Source: Betaproteobacteria bacterium SCN1 (GTDB lineage Bacteria > Pseudomonadota > Gammaproteobacteria > Burkholderiales > Thiobacillaceae). From it: a stretch of DNA of 64,000 bases. The notes below the pieces were generated by a model. The model was not told the DNA's origin. It was given only the letters and a program-made list of their open reading frames with translations, and made no database searches. The position numbers and the translations under genes are program-made. Positions within the stretch are counted from its first letter, which is position 1; the number at the start of each line of letters is the position of its first letter. The stretch covers positions 124,001-188,000 of the forward strand of contig WBSF01000008.1 in the NCBI GenBank assembly GCA_008923315.1, in the 5' to 3' direction. Positions 11,973 through 25,573 of this stretch are shown here, piece by piece.

Positions 11973-11997
11973 TGTCACCCGCCTTTCGGAGCATTCC

Positions 11998-13137
11998 TTG
12001 TCCTTTGACCAACCTGCCATCCTGGTTCTTGCTGACGGCTCGGTCTTTCGCGGCCGTTCGATCGGTGCCGAGGGCACCACGACGGGCGAGGTGGTTTTCA
12101 ATACGGCGCTCACGGGTTACCAGGAAATTCTTACCGACCCGTCCTATTCCCGCCAGATCGTTACGCTGACGTACCCCCACATCGGAAATGTCGGCGTCAA
12201 CACCGAGGACGTGGAGGCGGCCGCCACGCACGCCGCCGGTCTGGTGGTGCGCGATGTGCCGCGTCTGCACTCGAATTTCCGCGCCGGACAATCCCTGCCC
12301 GAATACCTGAAAAATCAGAATCTCATCGCCATCGCGGATATCGATACGCGGCGTCTGACGCGCATTCTCCGCGAAAAGGGCGCGCAGAACGGTTGCGTCA
12401 TGGCCGGCGCGGTGGACGAAGCCAAGGCCTTGGACGCCGCTCGCGCCTTTCCGGGGCTGGCCGGGATGGACCTTGCCAAAGTCGTGACCGCACCTGCGCC
12501 CTACGAATGGACCGAGACCGAATGGAAACTCGGTCGCGGCTACTGTGCGCAGGCCGCGCCGCGCTTCCACGTCGTCGCCTACGATTACGGCGTCAAGCGC
12601 AACATCCTGCGCATGCTGGCCGAGCGCGGCTGCCGGCTGACCGTGTTGCCGGCGACCGCCAGTGCGGACGAGGCGCTGGCCTTGAAACCGGACGGCGTTT
12701 TCCTGTCCAACGGCCCCGGCGACCCCGAGCCCTGCGATTACGCCATCCGCGCCATCGGCGAGCTGGTGACGACGAAAATTCCGCTGTTCGGTATCTGTCT
12801 CGGGCACCAGCTGCTCGCGCTTGCGTCGGGTGCCCGGACCGTCAAGATGAAATTCGGCCACCATGGCGCCAACCATCCGGTGAAGGATCTCGACAGCGGC
12901 CGCGTCGCCATCACCAGCCAGAACCATGGCTTTGCGGTCGACGCTGCGACGCTGCCCGCCAACCTCCGCAGCACCCATGTCTCGCTGTTCGACGGCAGCC
13001 TGCAGGGCATTGCCCGTACCGATGCGCCGGCGTTCAGTTTTCAGGGACATCCGGAGGCGAGTCCGGGGCCGCACGACATGAGCTATCTGTTCGATCGCTT
13101 CATCCAGATGATGGCCGACCATACCGCCGTACACTGA
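11998..13137 (+). CDS. carA: Carbamoyl-phosphate synthase small (glutaminase) subunit
   Basis: It hydrolyses glutamine and passes ammonia to CarB for carbamoyl phosphate, feeding arginine and pyrimidine synthesis. The 379-aa protein starts [19 protein letters not shown]; the TTG at 11998 is chosen because the upstream frame runs through the promoter and hairpin, and CGGAG precedes it. The class I amidotransferase nucleophile is in GICLGHQ and the His-Glu pair in GHPEASPGP. Length is normal. carB follows after 3 bases. Confidence 0.95.
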   Translation: MSFDQPAILVLADGSVFRGRSIGAEGTTTGEVVFNTALTGYQEILTDPSYSRQIVTLTYPHIGNVGVNTEDVEAAATHAAGLVVRDVPRLHSNFRAGQSLPEYLKNQNLIAIADIDTRRLTRILREKGAQNGCVMAGAVDEAKALDAARAFPGLAGMDLAKVVTAPAPYEWTETEWKLGRGYCAQAAPRFHVVAYDYGVKRNILRMLAERGCRLTVLPATASADEALALKPDGVFLSNGPGDPEPCDYAIRAIGELVTTKIPLFGICLGHQLLALASGARTVKMKFGHHGANHPVKDLDSGRVAITSQNHGFAVDAATLPANLRSTHVSLFDGSLQGIARTDAPAFSFQGHPEASPGPHDMSYLFDRFIQMMADHTAVH

Positions 13138-13140
13138 ACC

Positions 13141-16347
<3,207 letters not shown>

Positions 16348-16365
16348 ACCTAACAGGGCAACACC

Positions 16366-16842
16366 GTGAACAAGTTTCCACTTACCGTGATTGGCGCCGA
16401 GAAACTGCGCGTCGAATTGCAGCATCTGAAGTCGGTCGAGCGGCCGTCCGTGATCCAGGCAATTGCCGAGGCGCGTGCGCAGGGCGACCTGTCGGAAAAC
16501 GCCGAGTACGATGCTGCCAAGGAAAAACAGGGCTTCATCGAGGGCCGTATCGCCGAACTCGAAGGCAAGCTGTCGAATGCGCAGATCATCGACCCGACCA
16601 CGCTCGACGCCGACGGCCGTATCGTGTTTGCAGCAACGGTCGAGCTGGAGGATATCGAATCGGGCGACACCGTCACCTATCAGATCGTCGGTGACGACGA
16701 GGCCGATATCAAGTCGGGCAAGATCTCCGTATCCTCGCCCATTGCGCGGGCCCTGATCGGAAAATATGCCGGCGATGCCGTCGATGTGCAGGCGCCCGGC
16801 GGCGTGCGGCAGTACGAAGTCCTTGACGTACGCTACGTCTGA
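16366..16842 (+). CDS. greA: Transcription elongation factor GreA
   Basis: This 158-aa factor rescues backtracked RNA polymerase by stimulating transcript cleavage. The N-terminal coiled coil carries the acidic tip ([20 protein letters not shown], with Asp and Glu near residues 41–44), and a C-terminal FKBP-like domain follows. It starts with GTG at 16366 and overlaps the next gene by one base. Confidence 0.96.
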   Translation: MNKFPLTVIGAEKLRVELQHLKSVERPSVIQAIAEARAQGDLSENAEYDAAKEKQGFIEGRIAELEGKLSNAQIIDPTTLDADGRIVFAATVELEDIESGDTVTYQIVGDDEADIKSGKISVSSPIARALIGKYAGDAVDVQAPGGVRQYEVLDVRYV

Positions 16843-17300
16843 TGCGGCGTTTCTGGGACGGCCTCGCGGGCGTGCTGCTGGTTCTGTGGATCGGCGGCAT
16901 GTGGGCCATCGGCTACGTCGCCGCGCCGGTGCTCTTCACCAGCCTCGAAGACAAACAGCTGGCCGGAAATCTGGCGGGCCGGCTGTTCGAAATCGGGGCG
17001 TGGATCGGCATTGCAGCCGCGGTCTATCTGCTGATTTATCGCATTGCGCGCGATGGCGGTTCCGCACTCAAAACCCTGTTCTTCTGGGCGGTGGCTTTGA
17101 TGCTCGTCCTCACGCTGGCAGGGCATTTCGGTATTGCGCCCATCATGCAGGGTTTGAAAGACCAGGCTCTGCCACAGGCGGTGATGCAGAGCGTGTTCGC
17201 GGACCGCTTCACCCGCTGGCACGGTATATCGAGCATCCTGTATCTGATCCAGAGCGCGCTTGGGTTGCTGCTGGTCTGGCGCGCGCAGCTTGCGCGCTGA
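16842..17300 (+). CDS. DUF4149 family membrane protein
   Basis: This 152-aa integral membrane protein has about four predicted helices: LAGVLLVLWIGGMWAIGYVA, IGIAAAVYLLIYRIA, TLFFWAVALMLVLTLAG and ILYLIQSALGLLLVW. It matches the DUF4149 family, usually found beside greA and yhbY in betaproteobacteria. The function is unknown. The start overlaps the greA stop (TGATG). Confidence 0.8.
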   Translation: MRRFWDGLAGVLLVLWIGGMWAIGYVAAPVLFTSLEDKQLAGNLAGRLFEIGAWIGIAAAVYLLIYRIARDGGSALKTLFFWAVALMLVLTLAGHFGIAPIMQGLKDQALPQAVMQSVFADRFTRWHGISSILYLIQSALGLLLVWRAQLAR

Positions 17301-17304
17301 AATT

Positions 17305-17601
17305 TCAGGCCGGCAGGGCGATCACGGGTTTGGCTGCCGGGCGGTAAATCACCAGCATCTTGCCGATCTGTTGGACAGGCACCGCGCCGGCTGCGGTGCA
17401 GATCTCCGCCATCCAGGCGCGCCGGGTTTCGGCAGCGTCTGCAGCGGCCTTGATCTTGATCAGTTCGTGCGCGGCGAGACTGCGTTCGATTTCCTTCAGA
17501 ACGGCGGGCGTCAGGCCGTGAGTCCCGATCATGACCACCGGCTGCAGCGCATGGGCCAGCCCTTTCAGATATTGCCGCTGGGCGGGCGAGAGTGATTTCA
17601 T
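17305..17601 (-). CDS. yhbY: YhbY-type CRM-domain RNA-binding protein
   Basis: This 98-aa single-domain protein contains the CRM fold: LSPAQRQYLKGLAHALQPVVMIGTHGLT, then ALAAHELIKIKAA and the QIGKMLVIYRP end. In E. coli YhbY binds pre-50S ribosomal particles. It is divergent from rlmE, another 50S-maturation gene, with 50 bases between them, and convergent with the DUF4149 gene. Confidence 0.92.
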   Translation of the reverse strand: MKSLSPAQRQYLKGLAHALQPVVMIGTHGLTPAVLKEIERSLAAHELIKIKAAADAAETRRAWMAEICTAAGAVPVQQIGKMLVIYRPAAKPVIALPA

Positions 17602-17651
17602 GCGGATTCCTTCAATCGAGGCCGGATTGTAGCCGATAAGTACGGACAGAC

Positions 17652-18323
17652 ATGGCGCAGAAACCGAAACGTACCAAATCGGGCCGTGCCTGGATGCACG
17701 AGCATGTGACCGACCCCTACGTCAAAAAGGCGCAGATGGACGGTTATCGTTCGCGGGCGGCTTACAAACTGCTCGAAATCGATGCACGGGACCGTCTTCT
17801 GAAGCCCGGGATGACCGTGGTCGATCTGGGGGCGGCGCCCGGGAGCTGGTGTCAGGTGGCTGCGCGGAAAATGAAGGGGCAGGGCAGGATGCTGGCGATC
17901 GACCTGTTGCCGGTTGCGGCCATGCCGGGCGTAGAGAGTCTGGAGGGCGATTTCACCGAGCCTGCAGCCCTGAACTGGCTGACGGAACGGCTGCAATCCG
18001 GACGGGTCGACCTTGTATTGAGCGACATGGCGCCCAATATGAGTGGCGTGGGTCTGCGCGATCAGGCCCGCCATTATGAATTGTGCGATCTGGCGCTGGA
18101 TTTCGCGGTACAGTGGCTGAAACCGGATGGGGATTTCCTCGTCAAAGTGTTCCAGGGCGTCGGGTTCGAGGTTTTCCGGCGCAGCATGCAGGCCGCGTTC
18201 GTGCAGGTGGCGATCCGAAAGCCGGATGCCTCGCGCGATCGCAGTGCCGAGGTATACCTGTTGGGCCGGCGCTTGCGGAACGCGGATGATCCCGCCGTGA
18301 CAAGCGCGGACGAAGGGGTTTAG
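17652..18323 (+). CDS. rlmE: 23S rRNA (uridine-2'-O-)-methyltransferase RlmE (RrmJ/FtsJ)
   Basis: The 223-aa SAM-dependent enzyme 2'-O-methylates U2552 in the ribosomal A-loop of related organisms. The K-D-K-E catalytic set is visible: Lys in SRAAYKLLEID, Asp in LVLSDMAPNMSG, Lys in FLVKVFQG and a Glu in the final strand. The SAM site is VVDLGAAPGSWCQVA. It precedes ftsH, the classic ftsJ–ftsH pairing. Confidence 0.95.
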   Translation: MAQKPKRTKSGRAWMHEHVTDPYVKKAQMDGYRSRAAYKLLEIDARDRLLKPGMTVVDLGAAPGSWCQVAARKMKGQGRMLAIDLLPVAAMPGVESLEGDFTEPAALNWLTERLQSGRVDLVLSDMAPNMSGVGLRDQARHYELCDLALDFAVQWLKPDGDFLVKVFQGVGFEVFRRSMQAAFVQVAIRKPDASRDRSAEVYLLGRRLRNADDPAVTSADEGV

Positions 18324-18389
18324 AATCAGTCTAAATGCGTCGGTTTCGACGCCGTGTAAAAGCGCTGCAACCGGCGCGAAGGAGCAAAC

Positions 18390-20282
18390 GTGAACAATCT
18401 GTCCAAGAACATCGCCATCTGGCTGATCATCGCCGTCGTGCTGATGACGGTGTTCAACCAGTTCGGCGCCCAGCGAACTGCGCAATCGCAGATGCCTTAC
18501 TCGCAGTTCATCGAGGAAGTGCGGTCGCAGCAGATCACCAAGGTGACGATCGAAGGCAATGTGCTGAAAGGTCAGCGCAGCGACGGCCAGCGGTTCACCA
18601 GCTATGCGCCGAGCGATCCCTGGATGGTGTCCGACCTGTTGAAGAACGGCGTCCAGATCGAGGCCAAGCCCGAAGAGCAGCCGTCGTTCCTGATGAGCCT
18701 GTTCATCTCATGGTTCCCCATGCTGCTGCTGATCGGCGTATGGATTTTCTTCATGCGCCAGATGCAGGGCGGCGGCCGCGGCGGCGCCTTCTCGTTCGGC
18801 AAGAGCCGTGCGCGCCTTCTCGACGAAAACAGCAATCCGGTCACGTTCGCCGATGTTGCCGGGTGTGACGAAGCCAAGGAGGACGTTGCCGAACTGGTCG
18901 ATTTTCTGAAGGATCCGTCCAAATTCCAGAAGCTCGGTGGCCGCATTCCGCGCGGCGTGCTGATGGTCGGCCCGCCCGGTACCGGCAAGACGCTGCTCGC
19001 GCGTTCCATCGCAGGCGAAGCCAAGGTGCCGTTTTTCAGCATCTCGGGTTCCGATTTCGTCGAGATGTTCGTCGGTGTGGGGGCGGCCCGCGTGCGCGAC
19101 ATGTTCGAACAGGCCAAGAAGAATTCGCCCTGCATCATCTTCATCGACGAGATCGATGCGGTCGGCCGTCAGCGTGGTGCAGGCCTGGGTGGCGGCAACG
19201 ACGAACGCGAACAGACGCTGAACCAGCTGCTGGTCGAGATGGACGGCTTCGAGGCGACCACGGGCGTGATCGTGATCGCCGCGACCAACCGGCCCGACGT
19301 GCTTGACCCCGCACTCTTGCGCCCTGGCCGTTTCGACCGCCAAGTGGTGGTCGGCCTGCCGGATATCCGGGGCCGCGAGCAGATTCTGCTGGTTCACATG
19401 CGCAAGGTACCGGTGGCACCCGATGTGCGCGCCGATATCCTGGCCCGCGGCACCCCCGGCATGTCCGGTGCGGATCTGGCCAACCTCGTCAATGAGGCGG
19501 CCCTGTTTGCGGCGCGCAGCAGCAAGCGTCTGGTGGACATGGACGATTTCGAGCGCGCCAAGGACAAGATTTTCATGGGTGCCGAACGCAAGTCCATGGT
19601 GATCACGCCCGAGGACAAGAAGAAAACTGCCTATCACGAGTCGGGCCACGCCGTGATCGGCATGACGCTGCCGGGCTGCGATCCTGTGCACAAGGTGACG
19701 GTGATTCCGCGCGGCCGTGCGCTGGGCGTGACCATGTCCCTGCCGGAACAAGATCGTTTCAGCCTTTACCAGGACCAGATGCTGTCCCAGATCAGCATGC
19801 TGTTCGGCGGCCGCGTTGCGGAGGAAATTTTCGTCGGCAGCATCTCGACCGGCGCGTCCAACGATTTCGAACGCGCCACCAGTATCGCGCGCGACATGGT
19901 GACGCGTTACGGCATGTCGAAAGCGCTCGGTCCGATGGTCTATGGCGAGAACGAAGGCGAGGTTTTCCTCGGCCGTTCCGTGACCACGCACAAGAACATG
20001 AGCGAAGCGACGATGCAGAAGGTCGATGCGGAAATCCGCCGTATCCTCGACGAACAGTACGAACTCGCGCGCAAAATCCTGACCGACAACCGTGACAAGG
20101 TCGAGGCGATGACCGCTGCGTTGCTGGAATACGAAACGATCGATGCCGACCAGATCGGCGACATCATGGCCGGCCGCGCGGTGCGTCCGCCCAAGCCTTC
20201 AGCCACGCCGCAGCCCCCCGCGAGCGGGGGGGACAAGCCGAGTGCGCCGGCGCCTACTGCGCAGCCCGCACAGGAAACCTGA
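18390..20282 (+). CDS. ftsH: ATP-dependent zinc metalloprotease FtsH
   Basis: This 630-aa membrane-anchored AAA+ protease degrades unassembled or misfolded proteins. Two membrane helices (about residues 7–22 and 101–120) flank a periplasmic segment. The AAA domain has Walker A GPPGTGKT near residue 195 and Walker [13 protein letters not shown], and the second region of homology follows. The zinc site HESGH begins at residue 416. The C-terminal tail is Pro/Ala-rich. It starts with GTG at 18390 after AAGGAG. A clear rho-independent terminator follows the gene. Confidence 0.97.
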   Translation: MNNLSKNIAIWLIIAVVLMTVFNQFGAQRTAQSQMPYSQFIEEVRSQQITKVTIEGNVLKGQRSDGQRFTSYAPSDPWMVSDLLKNGVQIEAKPEEQPSFLMSLFISWFPMLLLIGVWIFFMRQMQGGGRGGAFSFGKSRARLLDENSNPVTFADVAGCDEAKEDVAELVDFLKDPSKFQKLGGRIPRGVLMVGPPGTGKTLLARSIAGEAKVPFFSISGSDFVEMFVGVGAARVRDMFEQAKKNSPCIIFIDEIDAVGRQRGAGLGGGNDEREQTLNQLLVEMDGFEATTGVIVIAATNRPDVLDPALLRPGRFDRQVVVGLPDIRGREQILLVHMRKVPVAPDVRADILARGTPGMSGADLANLVNEAALFAARSSKRLVDMDDFERAKDKIFMGAERKSMVITPEDKKKTAYHESGHAVIGMTLPGCDPVHKVTVIPRGRALGVTMSLPEQDRFSLYQDQMLSQISMLFGGRVAEEIFVGSISTGASNDFERATSIARDMVTRYGMSKALGPMVYGENEGEVFLGRSVTTHKNMSEATMQKVDAEIRRILDEQYELARKILTDNRDKVEAMTAALLEYETIDADQIGDIMAGRAVRPPKPSATPQPPASGGDKPSAPAPTAQPAQET

Positions 20283-20307
20283 TCGGGGCACGGCAGCGAT
20301 TACAATG

Positions 20308-20331
20308 GAGAGGCTTCGGCCTCTCTTTTTT
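20308..20331 (+). terminator. Rho-independent terminator after ftsH
   Basis: GAGAGGC (20308–20314) pairs perfectly with GCCTCTC (20319–20325) around a TTCG tetraloop and is followed by six T residues. A TACAAT hexamer lies just before it at 20301–20306, so the folP promoter and this terminator appear to overlap. Confidence 0.85.
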
Positions 20332-20337
20332 ATATCC

Positions 20338-21171
20338 GTGTTCCACGCTGGCACCCACCGATTCTCACTCACCCGTCCCCTGATCATGGGGATCGTCAAC
20401 ACCACGCCCGATTCGTTTTCGGATGGTGGCGTCTGCTTCGACGCTGGTCCGGCAATCACGCATGCGCTCAAGCTCGCCGAGGCTGGCGCCGATATTCTCG
20501 ACATCGGCGGAGAGTCGACCCGGCCGGGTGCGCGGGTCGTCTCGGCGGATGAAGAAATTCGCCGCGTGCTGCCGGTAATCGAGGCGCTGGCAGGCAGAGG
20601 TTTGTGCGTATCCATCGACACACGCAAGCCGGAGGTGATGCAGGCCGCGATCGCGGCGGGCGCATCCATGGTCAACGACGTTGCGGCTTTGCGGGAACCG
20701 GGTGCTGTCGGGATCGTGGCGGCTTCACAGGTGGCGGTTTGTCTGATGCACATGCAGGGCGAACCCGGGAGCATGCAGGCGGCGCCGACGTATGTGGACG
20801 TGGTCAGAGAGGTTGGGGATTTTCTTGTGGCGAGGGTCGCGGTCTGCGAAGCGGCGGGCATGGCGCGGAACCGCCTGATGGTCGACCCCGGGTTCGGGTT
20901 CGGCAAGACGCTGGCGCACAATCTGAGTCTGCTGTCGCATTTGGACAGGCTGGTGCCTGCGGATGTGCCGGTGATGGCCGGCATGTCGCGCAAGTCCATG
21001 TTGGGCGCGTTGACCGGGCGCGGCGTCGACGATCGCGAGTTCGCGGGTGTGGCGGCCCATCTGGCTGCCGTCATGCGCGGCGCGCGTGCCGTGCGCGTAC
21101 ACGATGTGGCCGCCATGCGCGATGCGCTGGCGGTATGGAATGCCTTGGAGGGTGAAGTAGATGGGACGTAA
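20338..21171 (+). CDS. folP: Dihydropteroate synthase
   Basis: It condenses para-aminobenzoate with a pterin diphosphate in folate synthesis. The family hallmark [17 protein letters not shown] lies near the N-terminus, and [16 protein letters not shown] and the [10 protein letters not shown] loop follow. From the GTG at 20338 it has 277 aa, the usual length. The ATG at 20305 would add 11 residues, but it lies before the ftsH terminator hairpin, so I prefer the GTG; neither start has a convincing ribosome-binding site. The 3' end overlaps glmM by 11 bases. Confidence 0.92.
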   Translation: MFHAGTHRFSLTRPLIMGIVNTTPDSFSDGGVCFDAGPAITHALKLAEAGADILDIGGESTRPGARVVSADEEIRRVLPVIEALAGRGLCVSIDTRKPEVMQAAIAAGASMVNDVAALREPGAVGIVAASQVAVCLMHMQGEPGSMQAAPTYVDVVREVGDFLVARVAVCEAAGMARNRLMVDPGFGFGKTLAHNLSLLSHLDRLVPADVPVMAGMSRKSMLGALTGRGVDDREFAGVAAHLAAVMRGARAVRVHDVAAMRDALAVWNALEGEVDGT

Positions 21172-22522
21172 ATATTTCGGCACGGATGGCGTGCGCGGGC
21201 GTGTCGGTGAATCGCCGATCACGCCGGAATTCGTGATGCATCTGGGCTATGCGGCCGGCCAGGTGCTGGTGGCGGATCGGGGCAGTCTGCCGCCGAATCA
21301 GCATCCCACCGTCCTGATCGGCAAGGACACCCGGATTTCCGGCTACATGCTGGAAGCCGCACTGGAGGCTGGATTGACGGCGGCAGGCGTCAATGTGCTG
21401 ATGACCGGGCCGATGCCGACGCCAGCCGTGGCCTATCTGACGCGTGCGCTGCGGCTGCAGGCGGGTGTGGTGATCTCCGCTTCGCACAATCCCTTCGAGG
21501 ACAACGGCATCAAGTTTTTCTCCGAAAACGGGCAGAAATTGCCGGACAGCGTGGAGGAAGCCATCGAGGCCCGGCTCGATCAGCCGATCGTGACCGTCGA
21601 GGCCCGCCAGCTCGGACGTGCGCGGCGCATCGAGGATGCAGCGGCGCGCTATATCGAATTCTGCAAGAGCACCTTCCCGAATCATCTCGACCTGCGTGGC
21701 CTGCGTATCGTGGTCGATTGCGCCAACGGCGCCACGTACCACGTTGCGCCGCATGTATTGCACGAACTGGGCGCGGAAGTCATTGCCATCGGCAATGCGC
21801 CGAACGGTTTCAATATCAACGACGAATGTGGGGCGACGCATACCCGGGCCTTGTCGGATGCGGTCCGCACGCACCGCGCAGATCTCGGCATTTCGCTCGA
21901 CGGCGACGGCGACCGTCTGATGATGGCGGACTCGAGCGGCCGGATTTACGATGGCGACCAGCTCGTTTACGTGATTGCACGCCACCGCATCCAGACCGGC
22001 TACATGAAAGGCGGGGTGGTCGGGACGCTGATGACCAACCTGGGGACGGAGCATGCCCTGCGGCGCATCGATATCCCGTTCGAACGGGCCAAGGTCGGCG
22101 ACCGTTACGTCCTGGAGCGTCTGCAGGCCAACGGCTGGACGCTGGGCGGCGAGACGTCGGGCCATATCCTGTGCCTGGACAAGCACACCACCGGAGATGG
22201 CATTGTGTCCGCGTTGCAGGTGCTGCGCGCCCTGCGTGAATCGGGCACGACGCTGGATGCCTTTACGGCCGACCTCGAAAGCTACCCCCAGGTCATGATC
22301 AACGTGCCGGTATCCAGGGGCTTCAAGCTTGACGCTTCGTCCTCGGTTGGCGCCTCGGTCGCGGACATCGAGGCCACGCTCAATGGCAGTGGTCGCGTGG
22401 TTCTGCGTGCCTCGGGTACCGAGCCGCTGATCCGCGTGATGGTTGAGGGGCGGGATGCCGCGCAGGTGCGTGATCTGGCCGAAACCCTTGCCAATACTGT
22501 CAAGCAGGCCGCCGCAGGGTGA
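21161..22522 (+). CDS. glmM: Phosphoglucosamine mutase
   Basis: The 453-aa enzyme interconverts glucosamine-6-phosphate and glucosamine-1-phosphate for peptidoglycan and LPS precursors. The phosphoserine loop [17 protein letters not shown] places the catalytic serine at residue 108. The metal loop [11 protein letters not shown], the sugar-binding GGETSGH motif and the phosphate-binding [12 protein letters not shown] motif are all present. It overlaps the end of folP, matching the usual folP–glmM pair. Confidence 0.97.
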   Translation: MGRKYFGTDGVRGRVGESPITPEFVMHLGYAAGQVLVADRGSLPPNQHPTVLIGKDTRISGYMLEAALEAGLTAAGVNVLMTGPMPTPAVAYLTRALRLQAGVVISASHNPFEDNGIKFFSENGQKLPDSVEEAIEARLDQPIVTVEARQLGRARRIEDAAARYIEFCKSTFPNHLDLRGLRIVVDCANGATYHVAPHVLHELGAEVIAIGNAPNGFNINDECGATHTRALSDAVRTHRADLGISLDGDGDRLMMADSSGRIYDGDQLVYVIARHRIQTGYMKGGVVGTLMTNLGTEHALRRIDIPFERAKVGDRYVLERLQANGWTLGGETSGHILCLDKHTTGDGIVSALQVLRALRESGTTLDAFTADLESYPQVMINVPVSRGFKLDASSSVGASVADIEATLNGSGRVVLRASGTEPLIRVMVEGRDAAQVRDLAETLANTVKQAAAG

Positions 22523-22531
22523 TTCTCCGAC

Positions 22532-22549
22532 CTGAAATATAACTGTAAT
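22532..22549 (+). promoter_or_regulatory. Pho box upstream of pstS
   Basis: Two 7-base repeats, CTGAAAT and CTGTAAT, are separated by ATAA. This gives the 11-base repeat period of PhoB-binding boxes (consensus CTGTCAT-N4-CTGTCAT). A possible -10 (TAGTAT, 22560–22565) follows 10 bases later, the normal distance for PhoB-activated promoters that lack a -35. Confidence 0.75.
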
Positions 22550-22609
22550 ATTCGCCCGATAGTATTGGCGTCGCCGATGCGGCAACGTCAAAACTACCGG
22601 AGATATTAC

Positions 22610-23629
22610 ATGCTTGATTTCGACAAACTGGCCCGGGGCACGCTGGCTGCGGCCGTGGGTCTGGCCTTTTCGGTGAGCGCGCTGGCCGCCGATATCACGG
22701 GCGCGGGCGCAACCTTCCCCTATGCCGTGTATACCAAGTGGGCCGAGGCTTATCAGAGCGCCACGGGGAACAAGGTCAATTATCAAGGCATCGGTTCTTC
22801 CGGCGGGGTCAAGCAGATCAAGGCCAAGACCGTCGATTTCGGTGGAACGGACGCTCCGGTCAAGGAAGAGGATCTGGATGCCGCAAGCCTGGTTCAGGTG
22901 CCGACGGTGATGGGAGGCGTCACTATCGTGATGAACGTGCCCGGCTTCAAGTCCGGGCAGATCAGGCTGGATGGCACCACCGCCGCCAACATCTTCCGCG
23001 GCGCCATCACCAAGTGGAACGATCCCGCCATTGCCGCATTGAATCCGGGCGCAAATCTGCCGAACCTTGCGATCACGGTGGCGCACCGTTCCGACGGTTC
23101 GGGTACGACCTTCGCCTTCTCGAACTATCTGGCCAAGCAATCCCTGCCGTTCAAGCGCGACGTCGGCGCCGGCAATAACGTGAACTGGCCGGTCAATGCA
23201 GTCGGGGGCAAGGGCAATCCCGGAGTGGCGGCCAACGTGCAGAAAATCAAGGGCGCGATCGGCTACGTGGACATTGCGGACGCCATGAAAAACAACATGG
23301 ATTTCGTCGCGCTGAAGAACAAGGCCGGCAACTTCATCGTGCCGAACCAGCAGGCCGTGGCCGATGCCGCCGCGGGTGCCAACTTCAAGGTCAAGGGCAT
23401 GGCACCGGACCTGCTCGACCAGACGCACAAGAACGCTTGGCCGATCACCACGGCCACCTACATGCTGGCTTACGAGAAGGGCGGCGATGCCACGAAACAG
23501 AAAGGCGTCGTGGATTTCTTCACGTGGTCGCTCAACAATGGCCAGAAAATGGCCGAGGAGCTGGGGTTCGTGCCGCTGCCGCCCAATGTGGTGAAGATGG
23601 TCGAAGCCGAAATGAAGAACATCAAATAA
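22610..23629 (+). CDS. pstS: Phosphate ABC transporter substrate-binding protein PstS
   Basis: The 339-aa periplasmic receptor captures inorganic phosphate for the PstCAB importer. A signal peptide ([20 protein letters not shown]) precedes the mature start [15 protein letters not shown]. Phosphate-contact motifs are [19 protein letters not shown] and [13 protein letters not shown]. The ATG at 22610 has CCGGAG upstream, whereas the frame extension to 22565 has none. A Pho box lies upstream. Confidence 0.97.
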   Translation: MLDFDKLARGTLAAAVGLAFSVSALAADITGAGATFPYAVYTKWAEAYQSATGNKVNYQGIGSSGGVKQIKAKTVDFGGTDAPVKEEDLDAASLVQVPTVMGGVTIVMNVPGFKSGQIRLDGTTAANIFRGAITKWNDPAIAALNPGANLPNLAITVAHRSDGSGTTFAFSNYLAKQSLPFKRDVGAGNNVNWPVNAVGGKGNPGVAANVQKIKGAIGYVDIADAMKNNMDFVALKNKAGNFIVPNQQAVADAAAGANFKVKGMAPDLLDQTHKNAWPITTATYMLAYEKGGDATKQKGVVDFFTWSLNNGQKMAEELGFVPLPPNVVKMVEAEMKNIK

Positions 23630-23649
23630 GACCAGGAACCTGAGTCGCG

Positions 23650-23704
23650 GATGGCCGGCAATCGGCCATCTGGGAAAGCGCCCCCGGTACGGGGCGTTTC
23701 CCCA
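23650..23704 (+). repeat. Two tandem hairpins between pstS and pstC
   Basis: GATGGCCG (23650–23657) pairs perfectly with 23663–23670. Next to it, 23671–23684 pairs with 23691–23704 with small bulges. Neither has a T-tract. Such hairpins often stabilise the upstream mRNA so that the binding protein is made in excess over the permease. Confidence 0.6.
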
Positions 23705-23732
23705 GATAACAACCCGAACCAAGGCATTCCAC

Positions 23733-24710
23733 GTGAGCGAGCTCGACGCAACAGGCGGCGGCGATCTGCACCTCAAGCAGGTCCAGAAATTTCGGCTGCA
23801 GGACAAGTTTTTCCACCATGCCACGCAGCTCTTCGCCCTGGTAGTGCTGGCGGCGCTGGTGGGCATTCTGATCTCCCTTGCCATCGAAGCCTGGCCCAGC
23901 CTGAAGGCTTTCGGCCCTTCGTTTCTGTGGACCAATATCTGGAGCGTGCCCGATAGCGAATTCGGGGCGCTTGCGGCCATCTACGGTACTGTCGTCACAT
24001 CCGTGCTCGCGCTGGTCGTCGCCGTGCCGGTCAGCTTCGGGATCGCCCTGTTTCTGACCGAGACCTGTCCGATCTGGCTGCGCCGTCCGCTCGGCACGGC
24101 GATCGAGCTGCTTGCGGGCGTCCCCTCGATCATTTACGGCATCTGGGGACTGTTCGTGTTTGCACCGCTGTTCGCCGAGCATATCCAGCCGCCTTTGCAG
24201 AATCTGCTCGGTGACGTGCCCGTGATCGGCGGCTGGTTTGCCGGTCCGCCGATCGGCATCGGCATCATGACGGCCAGCATCGTGCTGGCACTGATGGTCA
24301 TTCCCTTCATCGCCTCGGTGATGCGCGACGTGTTCGAGACCGTGCCGGATGTGCTGAAGGAATCGGCCTACGGCGTCGGCTGTACCACCTGGGAAGTCGT
24401 GCGCAACATCGTGCTGCCTTATACGCGCGTCGGCGTCATCGGCGGCATCATGCTGGGACTGGGACGCGCACTGGGCGAGACGATGGCGGTGACTTTCGTT
24501 ATCGGCAACGCCAACCGTATCGTCGGCAGCCTGTTCGCGCCCGGGACTTCCATCGCATCCACGCTCGCGAACGAATTCGGCGAAGCCGACCCCGGCCTGC
24601 ATATCGCCTCGCTGTTTGCCCTGGGCCTGATTCTGTTCGTGATTTCCTTTATCGTGCTCGCAATTTCGCGCTGGCTGATCAGCCGGAGCATGGGTTCGGA
24701 GGGGCTGTAG
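23733..24710 (+). CDS. pstC: Phosphate ABC transporter permease PstC
   Basis: This 325-aa inner-membrane permease has about six helices. The N-terminus (GTG start at 23733) is cytoplasmic, followed by [19 protein letters not shown]. The ABC-contact (EAA-like) loop is around [21 protein letters not shown], followed by [20 protein letters not shown]. It pairs with PstA to form the channel. It is separated from pstS by 103 bases that contain two hairpins. Confidence 0.96.
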   Translation: MSELDATGGGDLHLKQVQKFRLQDKFFHHATQLFALVVLAALVGILISLAIEAWPSLKAFGPSFLWTNIWSVPDSEFGALAAIYGTVVTSVLALVVAVPVSFGIALFLTETCPIWLRRPLGTAIELLAGVPSIIYGIWGLFVFAPLFAEHIQPPLQNLLGDVPVIGGWFAGPPIGIGIMTASIVLALMVIPFIASVMRDVFETVPDVLKESAYGVGCTTWEVVRNIVLPYTRVGVIGGIMLGLGRALGETMAVTFVIGNANRIVGSLFAPGTSIASTLANEFGEADPGLHIASLFALGLILFVISFIVLAISRWLISRSMGSEGL

Positions 24711-24712
24711 AC

Positions 24713-25558
24713 ATGATCAGCCTGTATACAAAGCGCATCTGGATCAACCGGATAGGCATCACGCTGTCCATGCTCGCGATGAGCATCGGTCTGATCGCAC
24801 TGCTGTGGATTCTGTGGACACTGTTCTCGAAAGGCTTCGCCGCATTGTCGTGGAGCCTGTTCACCCAGGATACGCCCGCTCCGGGGTCGGAAGGCGGCGG
24901 ACTGCGCAATGCCATCGTCGGCAGTGGCCTGATCCTGCTGTTCTCGATGCTGATTTCCACGCCCATCGGCATTCTGGCAGGCATCTATCTCGCGGAGTTC
25001 GGCCGCGTCTCGAAATTCGCCGCCTTCACCCGTTTCATGACCGACATCATGTTGTCGGCACCATCCATCGTGATCGGCCTGTTCGTCTACGCGCTGTTCG
25101 TGGCCACGACCGGTGGATTTTCCGGATGGGCCGGCGCGCTGGCACTCGCACTGATTGCGATCCCGGTCATCGTGCGCACCACCGAAAACATGCTCAAGCT
25201 GGTGCCGACCAGTCTGCGCGAGGCCGCATTCGCCGTTGGTGCGCCGCGCTGGAAAGTATCGCTGTCCGTAACACTCCGAGCCGTCAAGGCCGGGGTGGTG
25301 ACAGGTGTGCTGCTGGCGATGGCGCGCATCACCGGTGAAACCGCCCCCTTGCTGTTCACCGCACTGAACAACCAGTTTTTCAGCGCCAATATGTCCGAAC
25401 CCATGGGCAACCTGCCGGTGGTGATCTACCAGTTCGCGCTGAGCCCGTACGACAACTGGATCAATCTGGCCTGGGGCGGAGCCCTGCTGATCGCCTTGCT
25501 GGTTCTGGCCGTCAATATCGGCGTGCGCGTCGCATTCCGCAACAAGGACAAACGTTAA
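24713..25558 (+). CDS. pstA: Phosphate ABC transporter permease PstA
   Basis: This is the second channel subunit, 281 aa with about six helices. Its EAA-like loop is LREAAFAVGAPRWKVSLSVT and the family GETAPLLFTAL motif follows. It begins 2 bases after pstC and ends 15 bases before pstB. Confidence 0.96.
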   Translation: MISLYTKRIWINRIGITLSMLAMSIGLIALLWILWTLFSKGFAALSWSLFTQDTPAPGSEGGGLRNAIVGSGLILLFSMLISTPIGILAGIYLAEFGRVSKFAAFTRFMTDIMLSAPSIVIGLFVYALFVATTGGFSGWAGALALALIAIPVIVRTTENMLKLVPTSLREAAFAVGAPRWKVSLSVTLRAVKAGVVTGVLLAMARITGETAPLLFTALNNQFFSANMSEPMGNLPVVIYQFALSPYDNWINLAWGGALLIALLVLAVNIGVRVAFRNKDKR

Positions 25559-25573
25559 TTTCCGGAGCCCCCG

